DNA from: Drosophila miranda
Lineage: Eukaryota > Arthropoda > Insecta > Diptera > Drosophilidae
Length of the DNA stretch: 64,000 nt
Direction: 5' to 3'
Assembly: GCF_003369915.1 (NCBI RefSeq)
Contig: NW_022881614.1
Span: 28,031,326 to 28,095,325, forward strand
The notes beneath the pieces are model-generated. The model had not been told where the DNA came from and did no database searches. It saw only the letters and a program-made list of their open reading frames with translations. The position numbers and the translations under genes are program-made. Shown one piece after another: positions 21,654-34,319 of the stretch. The stretch's first letter is position 1. The number at the start of each line of letters is the position of its first letter.

Positions 21654-22671
21654 CCACTCCCACTATCCTCCACAACATCCACCCCAACTCAGAGACAGGA
21701 GCTGTCGACTCTTTTTATGTATATTACGAGTTGTCTACGCATATCAATTGTTTAACATTTTAATTTATTTTATTGTTTACTGTACACTTCTATTGTAGCC
21801 CTAAGTGTTGAATTTTAAAATGTTCATTAAAAGTGCACGCACAACACGTATGTGCACAAAAGTCCTGCATATACACAACCACACCTGTATGTATGAGTAA
21901 GCTTAGGCAATTATTTTTTATATTTTATATTGGCCAAGGCATAAGGTTTAGTAATTAATTAGTTATCTTTTGCAATACAATGACTTGCATCGAAATTCAG
22001 CTTTATCCACTCTGTTGCAACTGTCCATGCCCCACCACACTCAACACTCGCAAAGAGGGAGCACCCACTACATAAACTACCTGACATGATCTGTTACCAA
22101 CAGAACAACCGACAACCACCTACACAGTACATACAGAAAAGACGCCCAAGAACTGTGCAGCCAAAGCAGTCATAGGAAACTGCATAAGAAAATGGTTGAG
22201 CAGCCACTCTCACTGGATTTTTGATAGCGGAATTCTAAGAGATAGTTAACACAGGGCTAATGCGACACAAGTACCCACAACTTCATAGCCAAGAGTTATT
22301 ATGTGTATGTGTATATTAAAAGTATCCAATAAAGTTATCAGTGTGTAACAGCGATTTTACTGGGATTTACATATATATTTTGAGACACATCCTAAAGGAA
22401 ATATACATAAGTTCTACATGATCTAGTCGTACATATAAAAGATATTTAAACAATACTTTATACATATCTAACTCGAACACAAACATGTGCCAGTAGAAGA
22501 CGAAGAATTTTTAAATACTGTACAAAGAAACGACAAAAACAAAAAAGCCAAACGTAATGAAATTAGAACATTAAAAAACTTAACAAGAGAAAACTTTAAA
22601 GAGCCCCCTGTCAGGATCTGGGGTCAGGGGTCATGGGTCACGGGTGACAGCAATTGCAAAAATGTTAGCGG
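21654..22671. other. Shared 3' intergenic region of FLVCR and anillin (unit 1)
   Basis: AT-rich untranslated sequence between convergent genes. A possible FLVCR polyadenylation signal AATAAA is at 22,328. Unlike the other units, it lacks a segment of about 445 bp at the point CTCGCAAAGAGGGAGC (near 22,056). Confidence 0.6.
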
Positions 22672-25600
22672 TTAGTTAGTCCCATCAGTGGGTGGGCCCC
22701 CAGGCCCGCAGCAGAGTCAGGGCCTTGTTGAAGTAAGCGGACCACTCTTCACGCTCCTCCTTGGTATCGGCGGAGAGGAGGTGGCGGACTGTGGTGGTGC
22801 GTCCGTTGGGCACTATTATCAGCGATTCTTGATCCGTGTCCTTGGCCGGGCGCTCGCACTCGAGCAGCATGGTGTTGAGGTGGGCGCAGATGTCGCGCGG
22901 CGCGGTGGTGACTTTCTGTGAGCTGCACGTATTCAAATCGATGCTGCCCATGGGAGTCTTCTTCTTCTCACCGTCGGGGTACTTCCAGAAGTTGAGTACA
23001 GAGCCATTGAGATAGCACCAGCGACGATGCCAGGCACCAAAACCGGATATGTCCTCGAACATAGTGAGGAATCCCTTGTACTCCACGCTCACGGACAGCT
23101 CACAGTTGACCTTCATGTGGACGACGCCCTCCAGAGGGCTGACGCCTAGCACTTGGGTTAGCGTCCAGCTGGTGCGCTGTATCTCTCGCAGCGAGAAAAT
23201 GGCCAACCCGTATTGCACCAATTGAGGCGTTCGCACTACATGCGGGCCGGCCGGACTCTCCACTGGTGGCATGACTAAGCGATTCTCGCCTTCCTTTTCT
23301 TTGGCGTCTTTACGCCGCCCTTCTTGTTCAGGTTTATGTGGTACTTGAGGTCGTGTGGCAACTGATCCCGTTGTGCCAGCATTCCGTAGATTTCAAGCGT
23401 GATCTGCAAAGGAAAACCATCAATTAAAGGCGCTCAATACTCAAAAAATATGCTTTAAACTAACCCGAAAGTCTGCATAGACATTGTTAAGCTGGAGAAC
23501 ATCGGGAAACTTAACGGACACCAGTCCGGGCATGGTCGGCACAGTCTTGGTGGCCAGCACGTGTTCGTTGTACTTGAGAAGACAAACGAGATGATGGCCA
23601 TTGATGCTGCCCGAGGCCATTTTGCGCAAATACTCATGCCGCAACGGAATGGTAATCTCCTTGACAGTCAACAGACCCTTTTCTTTTGGTCCACCCACCG
23701 GTCGGACGCTGTTTTCCACACGCAGACGCTGTACCTCATCCAAACAGGACTGTCGACGATTAGCTGTAAGAATGTCGGAATTTAGTTACGGATATAGATG
23801 TGAAAAACGTTTACGCGGAACTCACTTGCCAGCAACAGATACTGCTCTCCCTCTACGGACTCTGTGGAGCCGGAGAACTCCACGGTAGCTGCGCACAGAT
23901 TCAAGGCCTGACTGGCCTGGCCAATAACTTGCTGCTGCTTGCACACCTCGCTCAGTAACTTCTTGATCTTGTCCTGCGCCTGGGTGGCATCATTGGAGTC
24001 GCGTGCATTCTGCAGCTCCTCGTCATCATCATCGGTGGGGGCATGCAGCATGGCTCCGGCACCGGCCTCCGCCATCCCGAAATGCTGAGGTGAGTCGTAT
24101 TCTAGCTTGTGCTTGGCGTGGCAGTCGCCAGCCAAAGCCGATCGCATCACCTGCTGTTCGCGACATATCTTGCGCACCGGTGTAGAGCTTGAGCTCTGTA
24201 AAAGAGTAAAATATTAGTGACACGCTGAAGCGGAGGGTAGGGGTAGGTAACGCACAATTGCACTCTGCTGGCGGCGATAGAAGCTCACTGTGTGGACGTT
24301 GTCCTGGTTTACGCTCAGCTCCGACCTGACCGGTTGGGCCCCGCTCAGAAGCGGCGTCTGCACGTCCATGATCTCCTGATGCTCGTCAACAGGCAGGCAA
24401 CTCGTTGAAGTCGGGTTTTTTCGGAAGGAGAAGCTATTTGAGGCAGTTGTACCCTTGCTCTGTAAAAACGGATTATAAGTAGGTGGAACAAAAGAGGAAA
24501 CAGAGAAAACTTACGCCCAGCGATAGGTGGCTGGAGTTGTGCTCGTCCGCGCCATCGCTGTCATCATCCTGAGTGCTTCCATAGTCTTCGACCAGAGCCT
24601 CATCCAGATAGTCGTCAATGCCCGCCGATACCTGCGACGAATTAACCGAACTGTCCTGACCCTCTTGGTTTTAGTAGAAATCTTGATCTGCATAGCGCAC
24701 AGTCTGCAAAGAACAATTAGATTAGCTGCGACCTCCCTCTGATCCCAGAGTTTTCTACCTGAACTTACCTTCTTGCCTTGCTGCTGTATCTCCGCCTCAT
24801 TGCGCTGCACTGCGTTCATAATCTCGCGACCAAGGCTGCCATTGCACATGTCCTCAGTCCGCGGCTGGTCCTCCGACTCATCCATGCAACTGCACGAATC
24901 AAAGATAAACGGTTAGTTAAGCAAGATTTTTATTGTTTGCCTTGTCTATGGGGAATTAAAGCTATGTGAGGGCTAGGGCTACATCAGTCGATCAGTCAAA
25001 AGGTAAGATGGTTATTCAATGCAGATAAAGAAAAGCAAGCAGGAGTAGCATTTGTCAGCGCACCTTTCAGTTTCGTCTTGCTCCTGTTGGTCGCTGTCGT
25101 CGGTGGCTGTGGCTGTTACCGTCGCACAGCAGTTTTCTCCACTCGAGTCGAGGTCAGATAGGGCGGGATAGAGGCGCTCTGAATTTGATTTGCGAGCACT
25201 TTTTGACTCCTCGATAATTGGCGCATCCCCAGCTGAAATTACAATAGTGTCAGCTACAATGTTCATGTACCATTAATCGGTGCTTACGTGAGCGCCTCTT
25301 GCTGGTGGCGATGGCAGGTGAGAGGCCAGATATGGGCGGCGGTGGCGGCGGCGGCATGGGTCGTACCGCCTTGCTTACTGTCAACGGTACTGATGCGGAC
25401 GCTGGCGCTGGAGTCGCTCTTGCCGCTGGCTGCGGAACAAAGAGGTCCTTCTGTTTGTTCAGCGATGATTTGCGATGATTTGCATGTCTTCCTGACGTTG
25501 GCGATCAATATTTTTAATGCGGCTCTCCGCACTGGACTGGGCATTGGCCACAAGGGCAGCCACCTTATCGCGCAACTTATTCTCTGGCTTGGGCTTGTGA

Positions 25601-27212
25601 GCCGCCACAGCGCTCACAGTAGAGGAGATAGCAGCCGCTGTGACAGGATGCACAGCAGCAACATGGGCTATGGGATCAGGAAAAGCAGCAATGGGAGTTA
25701 GGCTTAATATACCACCGAAGACGCACTCACCTTTCGACTCCTCTTGTCTTATCTGAGTAATGCTGGCTCCAGATGCTATTGGAGCCTTCGGCAGTATGGC
25801 CTTATTGCTGCCGGTCTTAAAAAGCTTTATACGCTTCTTAAGTGACAGCTCGCACGGATACTTTTGGAAGCGGTGTCCTCCTTGCATCTGCCCTCCAGCG
25901 CCCGCTTTGTTTTCAAAGATGGCTGCTCGCCCAGATACTAAGCCAGACTTGACGCTTGTACCGGAGACAGAAGCTATTTTCGTGGATACCGCTGCTGAAG
26001 CGGTGGGCCCAAAAGTCCTGGCCACCTTGCTGAAAGCCGTCGATTTTCTCGGAACTGGCGGCTTGGCAGTGTCAGTTGCAGTGGCTGCCGCCTCTCCCTG
26101 TTTGGCATAATCATAGGTATGTTTAATGGTGGACGAATCACGGCGTTGAAAACCTTGGGCCTCCAATGAGCTTAGTACCTTGGGATCCCATTTCAATTGC
26201 TTTGTTTTCCCGCCTTCGTCGCCCTCGTCTCGCTTAGGCGGTTGCGGGGCAGGTCCTTTCTCTCCCCGCCGGCTGGGCAAATCAGGTTTGGTTGGAGGTA
26301 CTGCCACTGCTTCAATTGGTCTGTGCACATCGTGATGCGCTGTGTCGTCTTCCCACTGGTTAATGGTGTCGGCCAGTGCAGCCAGCTTGCCTAATCGCTG
26401 TTTGCCCTGACGAGGACACCGTCGACTTGAGTCGTCGTCATCGTCACCTGCATGGAACTGCGCCTCCGTACGATGGATGGGAGAGGACAGGTCGGCAGTA
26501 TTGGAGTACAAGTCACCCATTCGCTTCAATTGACTCCTCGAGGTGTCCCGCAATCTTGCCAGCGGCTGATTGATCGCCTGGACGGGATTATCCACAGCAC
26601 CGCCAGGCGTCTCCTCGTCATCCGTCACCTCTTGCTCTTGAATTTCAACTTGCACCTAATGTACATACATATGTGTGAAACAGCGAAGCACAATGAGGAA
26701 ACTCAATGACAAAGGACACCACCAAAACAAATAGCACCGAGACAAAGACTAGGGCACGGGAGTGAACACGGGGAAATGAGGACTGAGTAGAGGCAAAACT
26801 TGCCTTGGCTGATGTTATGTTTATCTCGATGCCCATTTCCATGTTTTCTTTGTTGATGGCCGCATAGTGACGCAGCGGCTTGGTCGGCGATGCCTCCAGC
26901 AATGCCTTGTCCAGGATCACAACTTTGCCGCCGCCGCTGCTGCTACTGCTGCTGCTGATACTGTGACCTGCTGGCGAGTGACTCCTGTTGGGCATAGGCT
27001 TCGTGGGTTCCAAATTTTGAGCCACCGAAGATGATGCTACGCTGCACTCGGTTAAAGGAAATTTGCTGGCGTTGCTGATGCCGAGCGCGCGACTGCGCTG
27101 TTCCGCCTTTTCAAGCATGTGCTGGAAAATTGCAACACAAATGCAAATCAGTTAGACAAAGGGCTTCACTGTGTGCGGGGCCAAAACGTTGTACCTGAGT
27201 GAAGGGGTCCAT
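22672..27212 (-). pseudogene. scra: Anillin copy 1 (disrupted)
   Basis: Anillin links actin, septins and RhoA at the cleavage furrow and ring canals. The layout is that of copies 3 and 4: start MDPFTQ (exon 1 ends in a splice donor), HMLEKAEQRSRALG in exon 2, the long middle exon from 26,655, the anillin homology region and the C-terminal PH domain. Lesions relative to the other copies: two extra bases in exon 4 near 25,460-25,480; a TAA at 24,671-24,673 in exon 7 where copy 3 has TAC; one base fewer in an A run near 23,290 in exon 11, which gives an early stop; and one extra C near 22,697 that changes the last residues. It also has an in-frame loss of four codons (SSTG) near 24,848 and a local patch of substitutions at 24,035-24,052. 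It is the most divergent copy. Confidence 0.88.
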
Positions 27213-27837
27213 TTTTGTTGCTGATGCCGCTGCAAATGATGCTATGAATGCGAATATTTATTGCGCGCACTTCAAATATTGTTTTTTCTACTGGCACTAC
27301 ACAATTTGTTTGCTGTCTGCGTCGTTTTGTTTTTTTTTTTTTTCTTGTTTTCTGACTCCTTACGCGACCGATGTTGTTCGAAATTATGCGCGTCGCTTTT
27401 TTTTCGGCGGTAGGAAATATACGGTCCGACCCTCAGAAATATACCAAAATATGCGGTCTCATTTGAAAAATATACCGCAAATATACTGACGAATTCAAGT
27501 TCTATTTTACATATTCCTCGTTTTTGATATTCCGTGGAATATTACTAGCTACATAGAACATTTAGCCATGCCCAGACAGTTTAATACGATTGATGAAGCA
27601 ATTTTCTACTTGATTGGCCTAATTTAAGTAATTGCTTTTATTGGATTTCTATATAACGTTGAAAATTAAATTTAATAGATTCATGAAATTGGCAAAATAT
27701 ACCATTATATACCGATATACCGTAAAAATACCGAGAAGTATTAAAAATACCGTAAACGGTCGCACTGCAGTTTGTTTTGAGCGTGCAATTTTGTATTTAT
27801 TTAAAAACATGTTATTCTTGTAGGAAACTATTGGAAT

Positions 27838-27918
27838 ATGGCCGAGCAAAAGACAGTAGACTTTGTGGAAACACTGGAAACAAACTGGAAGCACAATCGC
27901 ACGTCGAACGGCTGCTAA
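27838..27918 (+). pseudogene. Zinc-ribbon gene exon 1 copy, unit 1
   Basis: Duplicate of the first exon at 49,157. The block GTGTGGAACTGCGCAAAC is replaced by GTGGAAACACTGGAAAC, one base shorter, so after DFV the frame shifts and stops after 26 codons. The splice donor GTGAGT follows downstream, and the next acceptor is that of the FLVCR last exon at 27,991. Confidence 0.8.
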
Positions 27919-27990
27919 AATCCCATTACATGTGAGTGGCATATGCAGATATCCTTTGGGACCCAAAATCCAATCCAAAATCCTCTCCAG

Positions 27991-28309
27991 CTTTTTCATG
28001 ACCGGGTACTTGCCGGTGGGCTTTGAGTTTGGCGCCGAACTAACGTTCCCCGAGCCGGAGGGCACCTCATCCGGTCTGCTGAATGCCTCGGCCCAGACCT
28101 TTGGAATCTGCTTCACACTCTTCTACTCGGAGCTCTTCACAGCTTTCGGGGACAATGCCGCCAATACTACCATGGCTACCATGATGCTGATTGTCGGCAC
28201 GATTATCACGGCCGCCACCCGGTCCGATCTGCGGCGGCAGAACGCCCAAGCTGGAAGTGCGGCTGGCAATCCCTTAACACATTACACCACTCTCCCCGGG
28301 AAACACTAG
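27991..28309 (+). pseudogene. FLVCR last exon copy, unit 2
   Basis: Copy of 21,335-21,653 with its acceptor (CTCTCCAG), stop codon and 3' region, but without any upstream FLVCR exon. It lies downstream of the zinc-ribbon exon 1 copy at 27,838 and could only be expressed as part of a chimeric transcript. Confidence 0.88.
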
Positions 28310-28710
28310 CCACTCCCACTATCCTCCACAACATCCACCCCAACTCAGAGACAGGAGCTGTCGACTCTTTTTATGTATATTACGAGTTGTCTACGCATAT
28401 CAATTGTTTAACATTTTAATTTATTTTATTGTTTACTGTACACTTCTATTGTAGCCCTAAGTGTTGAATTTTAAAATGTTCATTAAAAGTGCACGCACAA
28501 CACGTATGTGCACAAAAGTCCTGCATATACACACCCACACCTGTATGTATGAGTAAGCTTAGGCAATTATTTTTTATATTTTATATTGGCCAAGGCATAA
28601 GGTTTAGTAATTAATTAGTTAACTTTTGCAATACAATGACTTGCATCGAAATTCAGCTTTATCCATTCTGTTGCAACTGTCCATGCCCGATCACACTCAA
28701 CACTCGCAAA

Positions 28711-29155
28711 GACACAATGTTATATAGAAATATCCCCCAGTATTCTAGCCACCAAAAAATATTCTAGAGAAATACTTGCAATCCTGCATATCAGCATAAC
28801 TGGTATTGAAGAATAATACAAGATTTGGTACTTCCCTTCAGGGGTGTCTACACACTCTACATGCAACATCAACAGCTGTTCGTCTCTTGTAATCATTTTG
28901 GAGAATTTACAACCACCAAGCGCCTGTGACGAGCAGAACAATTAGAGTCAAACACAATATACACAATATACCTACATATATATCCAAAATATATATATAT
29001 ACATATATAATATACATATGATATCGTTGGGAACTAGAGGAAAACTTACGAGGGAAAAGTGTATTACAATTTTATAGATAGCCTTTAGGCCAATGGCCAA
29101 CTGACATACTTAACCTTATCGCCATTAAAACTAGAGTCAATTCCAAATGGCAGAG
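28711..29155. repeat. Segment of about 445 bp present in units 2-4 only (unit 2 copy)
   Basis: AT-rich non-coding block between the FLVCR and anillin 3' ends, absent from unit 1, with GAG/GA microhomology at its edges. It includes a TA-rich tract near 28,976-29,018 and an ATG-initiated 73-codon frame on the - strand (28,720-28,941). No similarity recognised. Confidence 0.85.
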
Positions 29156-29773
29156 GAGGGAGCACCCACTACATAAACTACCTGACATGATCTGTTACCA
29201 ACAGAACAACCGACAACCACCTACACAGTACATACAGAAAGGACGCCCGAGAACTGTGCAGCCAAAGCAGTCACAGGAAACTGCATAAGAAAATGGTTGA
29301 GCAGCCACTCTCACTGGATTTTTGATAGCGGAATTCTAAGAGATAGTTAACACAGGGCTAATGCGACACAAGTACCCACAACTTCATAGCCAAGAGTTAT
29401 TATGTGTATGTGTATATTAAAAGTATCCAATAAAGTTATCAGTGTGTAACAGCGATTTTACTGGGATTTACATATATATTTTGAGACACATCCTAAAGGC
29501 AATATACATAAGTTCTACATGATCTAGTCGTACATATAAAAGGTATTTAAACAATACTTTATACATATCTAACTCGAACACAAACATGTGCCAGTAGAAT
29601 ACGAAGAATTTTTAAATACTGTACAAAGAAACGACAAAAACAAAAAAAGCCAAACGCAATGAAATTAGAACATTAAAAAACTTAACAAGAGAAAACTTTA
29701 AAGAGCCCCCTGTCAGGATCTGGGGTCAGGGGTCATGGGTCACGGGTGACAGCAATTGCAAAAATGTTAGCGG

Positions 29774-32700
29774 TTAGTTAGTCCCATCAGTGGGTGGGCC
29801 CCAGGCCCGCAGCAGAGTCAGGGCCTTGTTGAAGTAAACGGACCACTCTTCACGCTCCTCCTTGGTATCGGCGGAGAGGAGGTGGCGGACTGTGGTGGTG
29901 CGTCCGTTGGGCACTATTATCAGCGATTCTTGATCCGTGTCCTTGGCCGGGCGCTCGCACTCGAGCAGCATGGTGTTGAGGCGGGCGCAGATGTCGCGCG
30001 GCGCGGTGGTGACTTTCTGTGAGCTGCACGCATTCAAATCGATGCTGCCCATGGGAGACTTCTTCTTCTCATCGTCGGGGTACTTCCAGAAGTTGAGTAC
30101 GGAGCCATTGAGATAGCACCAGCGACGATGCCAGGCACCAAAACCGGATATGTCCTCGAACATAGTGAGGAATCCCTTGTACTCCACGCCCACGGACAGC
30201 TCACAGTTGACCTTCATGTGGACGACGCCCTCCAGAGGGCTGACGCCTAGCACTTGAGTTAGCGTCCAGCTGGTGCGCTGTATCTCTCGCAGCGAGCAAA
30301 ATGGCGAACCCGTATTGCACCAATTGAGGCGTTCGCACTACATGCGGGCCGGCCGGACTATCCACTGGTGGCATGACTAAGCGATTCTCGCCTCCCTTTT
30401 TCTTTGGCGTCTTTACGCCGCCCTTCTTGTTCAGGTTTATGTGGTACTTGAGGTCGTGTGGCAACTGATCCCGTTGTGCCAGCATTCCGTAGATTTCAAG
30501 CGTGATCTGCAAAGGAAAACCATCAATTAAAGGCGCTCAATCCTCAAAAAATATGCTTTAAACTAACCCGAAAGTCTGCATAAACATTGTTAAGCTGGAG
30601 AACATCGGGTAACTTAACGGACACCAGTCCGGGCATGGTCAGCACAGTCTTGGTGGCCAGCACGTGTTCGTTGTACTTGAAAAGACAAACGAGATTATGG
30701 CCATTGATGCTGCCCGAGGCCATTTTGCGCAAATACTCATGCCGCAACGGAATGGTAATCTCCTTGACAGTCAACAGACCCTTTTCTTTTGGTCCACCCA
30801 CCGGTCGGACGCTGTTTTCCACACGCAGACGCTGTACCTCATCCAAACAGGACTGTCGACGATTAGCTGTAAGAATGTCGGAATTTAGTTACGGATATAG
30901 ATGTGAAAAACGTTTACGCGGAACTCACTTGCCAGCAACAGATACCGCTCTCCCTCTACGGACTCTGTGGAGCCGGAGAACTCCACGGTAGCTGCGCACA
31001 GATTCAAGGCCTGACTGGCCTGGCCAATAACTTGCTGCTGCTTGCACACCTCGCTCAGTAACTTCTTGATCTTGTCCTGCGCCTGGGTGGCATCATTGGA
31101 GTCGCGTGCATTCTGCAGCTCCTCGTCATCATCATCGGTGTGGTCATCCATGCTGGCTCCGGCACCGGCCTCCGCCATCCCGAAATGCTGAGGTGAGTCG
31201 TATTCTAGCTTGTGCTTGGCGTGGCAGTCGCCAGCCAAAGCCGATCGCATCACCTGCTGTTCGCGACATATCTTGCGCACCGGTGTAGAGCTTGAGCTCT
31301 TTAAAAGAGTAAAATATTAGCGACACGCTGAAGCGGAGGGTAGGGGTAGGTAACGCACATTTGCACTCTGCTGGCGGCGATAGAAGCTCACTGTGTGGAC
31401 GTTGTCCTGGTTTACGCTCAGCTCCGACCTGACCGGTTGGGCCCCGCTCAGAAGCGGCGTCTGCACGTCCATGATCTCCTGATGCTCGTCAACAGGCAGG
31501 CAACTCGTTGAAGTCGGGTTTTTTCGGAAGGAGAAGCTATTTGAGGCAGTTGTACCCTTGCTCTGTAAAAACGGATTATAAGTAGGTGGAACAAAAGAGG
31601 AAACAGAGAAAACTTACGCCCAGCGATAGGTGGCTGGAGTTGTGCTCGTCCGCGCCATCGCTGTCATCATCCTGAGTGCTTCCATAGTCTTCGACCAGAG
31701 CCTCATCCAGATAGTCGTCAATGCCCGCCGATACCTGCGACGAATTAACCGAACTGTCCTGACCCTCGTGGTTGTATAGAAATCCTGATCTGCATAGCGC
31801 ACAGTCTGCAAAGAACAATTAGATTAGTTGCGACCTCCCTCTGATCCCAGAGTTTTCTACCTGAACTTACCTTCTTGCCTTGCTGCTGTATCTCCGCCTC
31901 ATTGCGCTGCACTGCATTCATAATCTCGCGACCAAGGCTGCCATTGCACATGCCGGTGCTGCTGTCCTCAGTCCGCGGCTGGTCCTCCGACTCATCCATG
32001 CAACTGCACGAATCAAAGATAAACGGTTAGTTAAGCAAGATTTTTATTGTTGGCCTTGTTTATGGGGAAAGCTATGTGAGGGCTAGGGCTACATCAGTCG
32101 ATCAGTCAAAAGGTAAGATGGTTATTATATGCAGATAAAGAAAAGCAAGCAGGAGTAGCATTTGTCAGCGCACCTTTCAGTTTCGTCTTGCTCCTGTTGG
32201 TCGCTGTCGTCGGTGGCTGTGGCTGTTACCGTCGCACAGCAGTTTTCTCCACTCGAGTCGAGGTCAGATAGGGCGGGATAGAGGCGCTCTGAATTTGATT
32301 TGCGAGCGCTTTTTGACTCCTCGATAATTGGCGCATCCCCAGCTGAAATTACAATAGTGTCAGCTACAATGTTCATGTACCATTAATCGGTGCTTACGTG
32401 AGCGCCTCTTGCTGGTGGCGATGGCAGGTGAGAGGCCAGATATGGGCGGCGGTGGCGGCGGCGGCATGGGTCGTACCGCCTTGCTTACTGTCAACGGTAC
32501 TGATGCGGACGCTGGCGCTGGAGTCGCTCTTGCCGCTGGCTGCGGAACAAAGAGTTCCTTCTGTTTGTTGAAGCGATTTGCGATGATTTGCATGTCTTCC
32601 TGACGTTGGCGATCAATATCCTTAATGCGGCTCTCCGCACTGGACTGGGCATTGGCCACAAGGGCAGCCACCTTATCGCGCAACTTATTCTCTGGCTTGG

Positions 32701-34319
32701 GCTTGTGAGCCGCCACAGCGCTCACAGTTGAGGAGATAGCAGCCGCTGTGACAGGATGCACAGCAGCAACATGGGCTATGGGATCAGGAAAAGCAGCAAT
32801 GGGAGTTAGGCTTAATATACCACCGAAGACGCACTCACCTTTCGACTCCTCTTGTCTTATCTGAGTAATGCTGGCTCCAGATGCTATTGGAGCCTTCGGC
32901 AGTATGGCCTTATTGCTGCCGGTCTCAAAAAGCTTTATACGCTCCTTAAGTGACAGCTCGCACGGATACTTTTGGAAGCGGTGTCCTCCTTGCATCTGCC
33001 CTCCAGCGCCCGCTTTGTTTTCAAAGATGGCTGCTCGCCCAGATACTAAGCCAGACTTGACGCTTGTACCGGAGACAGAAGCTATTTTCGTGGATACCGC
33101 TGCTGAAGCGGTGGGCCCAAAAGTCCTGGCCACCTTGCTGAAAGCCGTCGATTTTCTCGGAACTGGCGGCTTGGCAGTGTCAGTTGCAGTGGCTGCCGCC
33201 TCTCCCTGTTTGGCATAATCATAGGTATGTTTAATGGTGGACGAATCACGGCGTTGAAAACCTTGGGCCTCCAATGAGCTTAGTACCTTGGGATCCCATT
33301 TCAATTGCTTTGTTTTCCCGCCTTCGTCGCCCTCGTCTCGCTTAGGCGGTTGCGGGGCAGGTCCTTTCTCTCCCCGCCGGCTGGGCAAATCAGTTTGGTT
33401 GGAGGTACTGCCACTGCTTCAATTGGTCTGTGCACATCGTGATGCGCTGTGTCGTCTTCCCACTGGTTAATGGTGTCGGCCAGTGCAGCCAGCTTGCCTA
33501 ATCGCTGTTTGCCCTGACGAGGACACCGTCGACTTGAGTCGTCGTCATCGTCACCTGCATGGAACTGCGCCTCCGTACGATGGATGGGAGAGGACAGGTC
33601 GGCAGTATTGGAGTACAAGTCACCCATTCGCTTCAATTGACTCCTCGAGGTGTCCCGCAATCTTGCCAGCGGCTGATTGATCGCCTGGACGGGATTATCC
33701 ACAGCACCTCCAGGCGTCTCCTCGTCATCCGTCACCTCTTGCTCTTGAATTTCAACTTGCACCTAATGTACATACATATGTGTGAAACAGCGAAGCACAA
33801 TGAGGAAACTCAATGACAAAGGACACCACCAAAACAAATAGCACCGAGACAAAGACTAGGGCACGGGAGTGAACACGGGGAAATGAGGACTGAGTAGAGG
33901 CAAAACTTGCCTTGGCTGATGTTATGTTTATCTCGATGCCCATTTCCATGTTTTCTTTGTTGATGGCCGCATAGTGACGCAGCGGCTTGGTCGGCGATGC
34001 CTCCAGCAATGCCTTGTCCAGGATCACAACTTTGCCGCCGCCGCTGCTGCTACTGCTGCTGCTAAAACTGTGACCTGCTGGCGAGTGACTCCTGTTTGGC
34101 ATAGGCTTCGTGGGTTCCAAATTTTGAGCCACCGAAGATGATGCTACGCTGCACTCGGTTAAAGGAAATTTGCTGGCGTTGCTGATGCCGAGCGCGCGAC
34201 TGCGCTGTTCCGCCTTTTCAAGCATGTGCTGGAAAATTGCAACACAAATGCAAATCAGTTAGACAAAGGGCTTCACTGTGTGCGGGGCCAAAACGTTGTA
34301 CCTGAGTGAAGGGGTCCAT
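29774..34319 (-). pseudogene. scra: Anillin copy 2 (disrupted)
   Basis: Same 11-exon gene as copy 3. Exon 1 starts at 34,319, exon 2 at 34,228, exon 3 at 33,762, and the stop is at 29,774. Three single-base lesions are seen: a missing G in exon 3 near 33,392 (CAAATCAGTTTGG instead of CAGGTTTGG); a missing base in exon 7 near 31,776 (GTTGTATAGA instead of GTTGTAGTAGA); and an extra C in exon 11 near 30,297 (GCGAGCAAAATGG). Each shifts the frame, the first truncating the protein after about 240 residues. Anillin homology and PH regions are otherwise recognisable. If the base calls are correct this copy makes no full anillin. Confidence 0.88.

Noticed and set aside
25760-26110. A 116-codon + strand frame inside anillin, repeated in every unit
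   Set aside because: It is antisense to the long anillin exon 3 and is explained by the base composition of that exon.
27863-28309. A 148-codon frame crossing the array junction and ending in the FLVCR C-terminus, identical in three units
   Set aside because: It opens with TTG, not ATG, and runs through the intron; the first in-frame ATG lies already within the FLVCR exon. A fusion protein is not supported.
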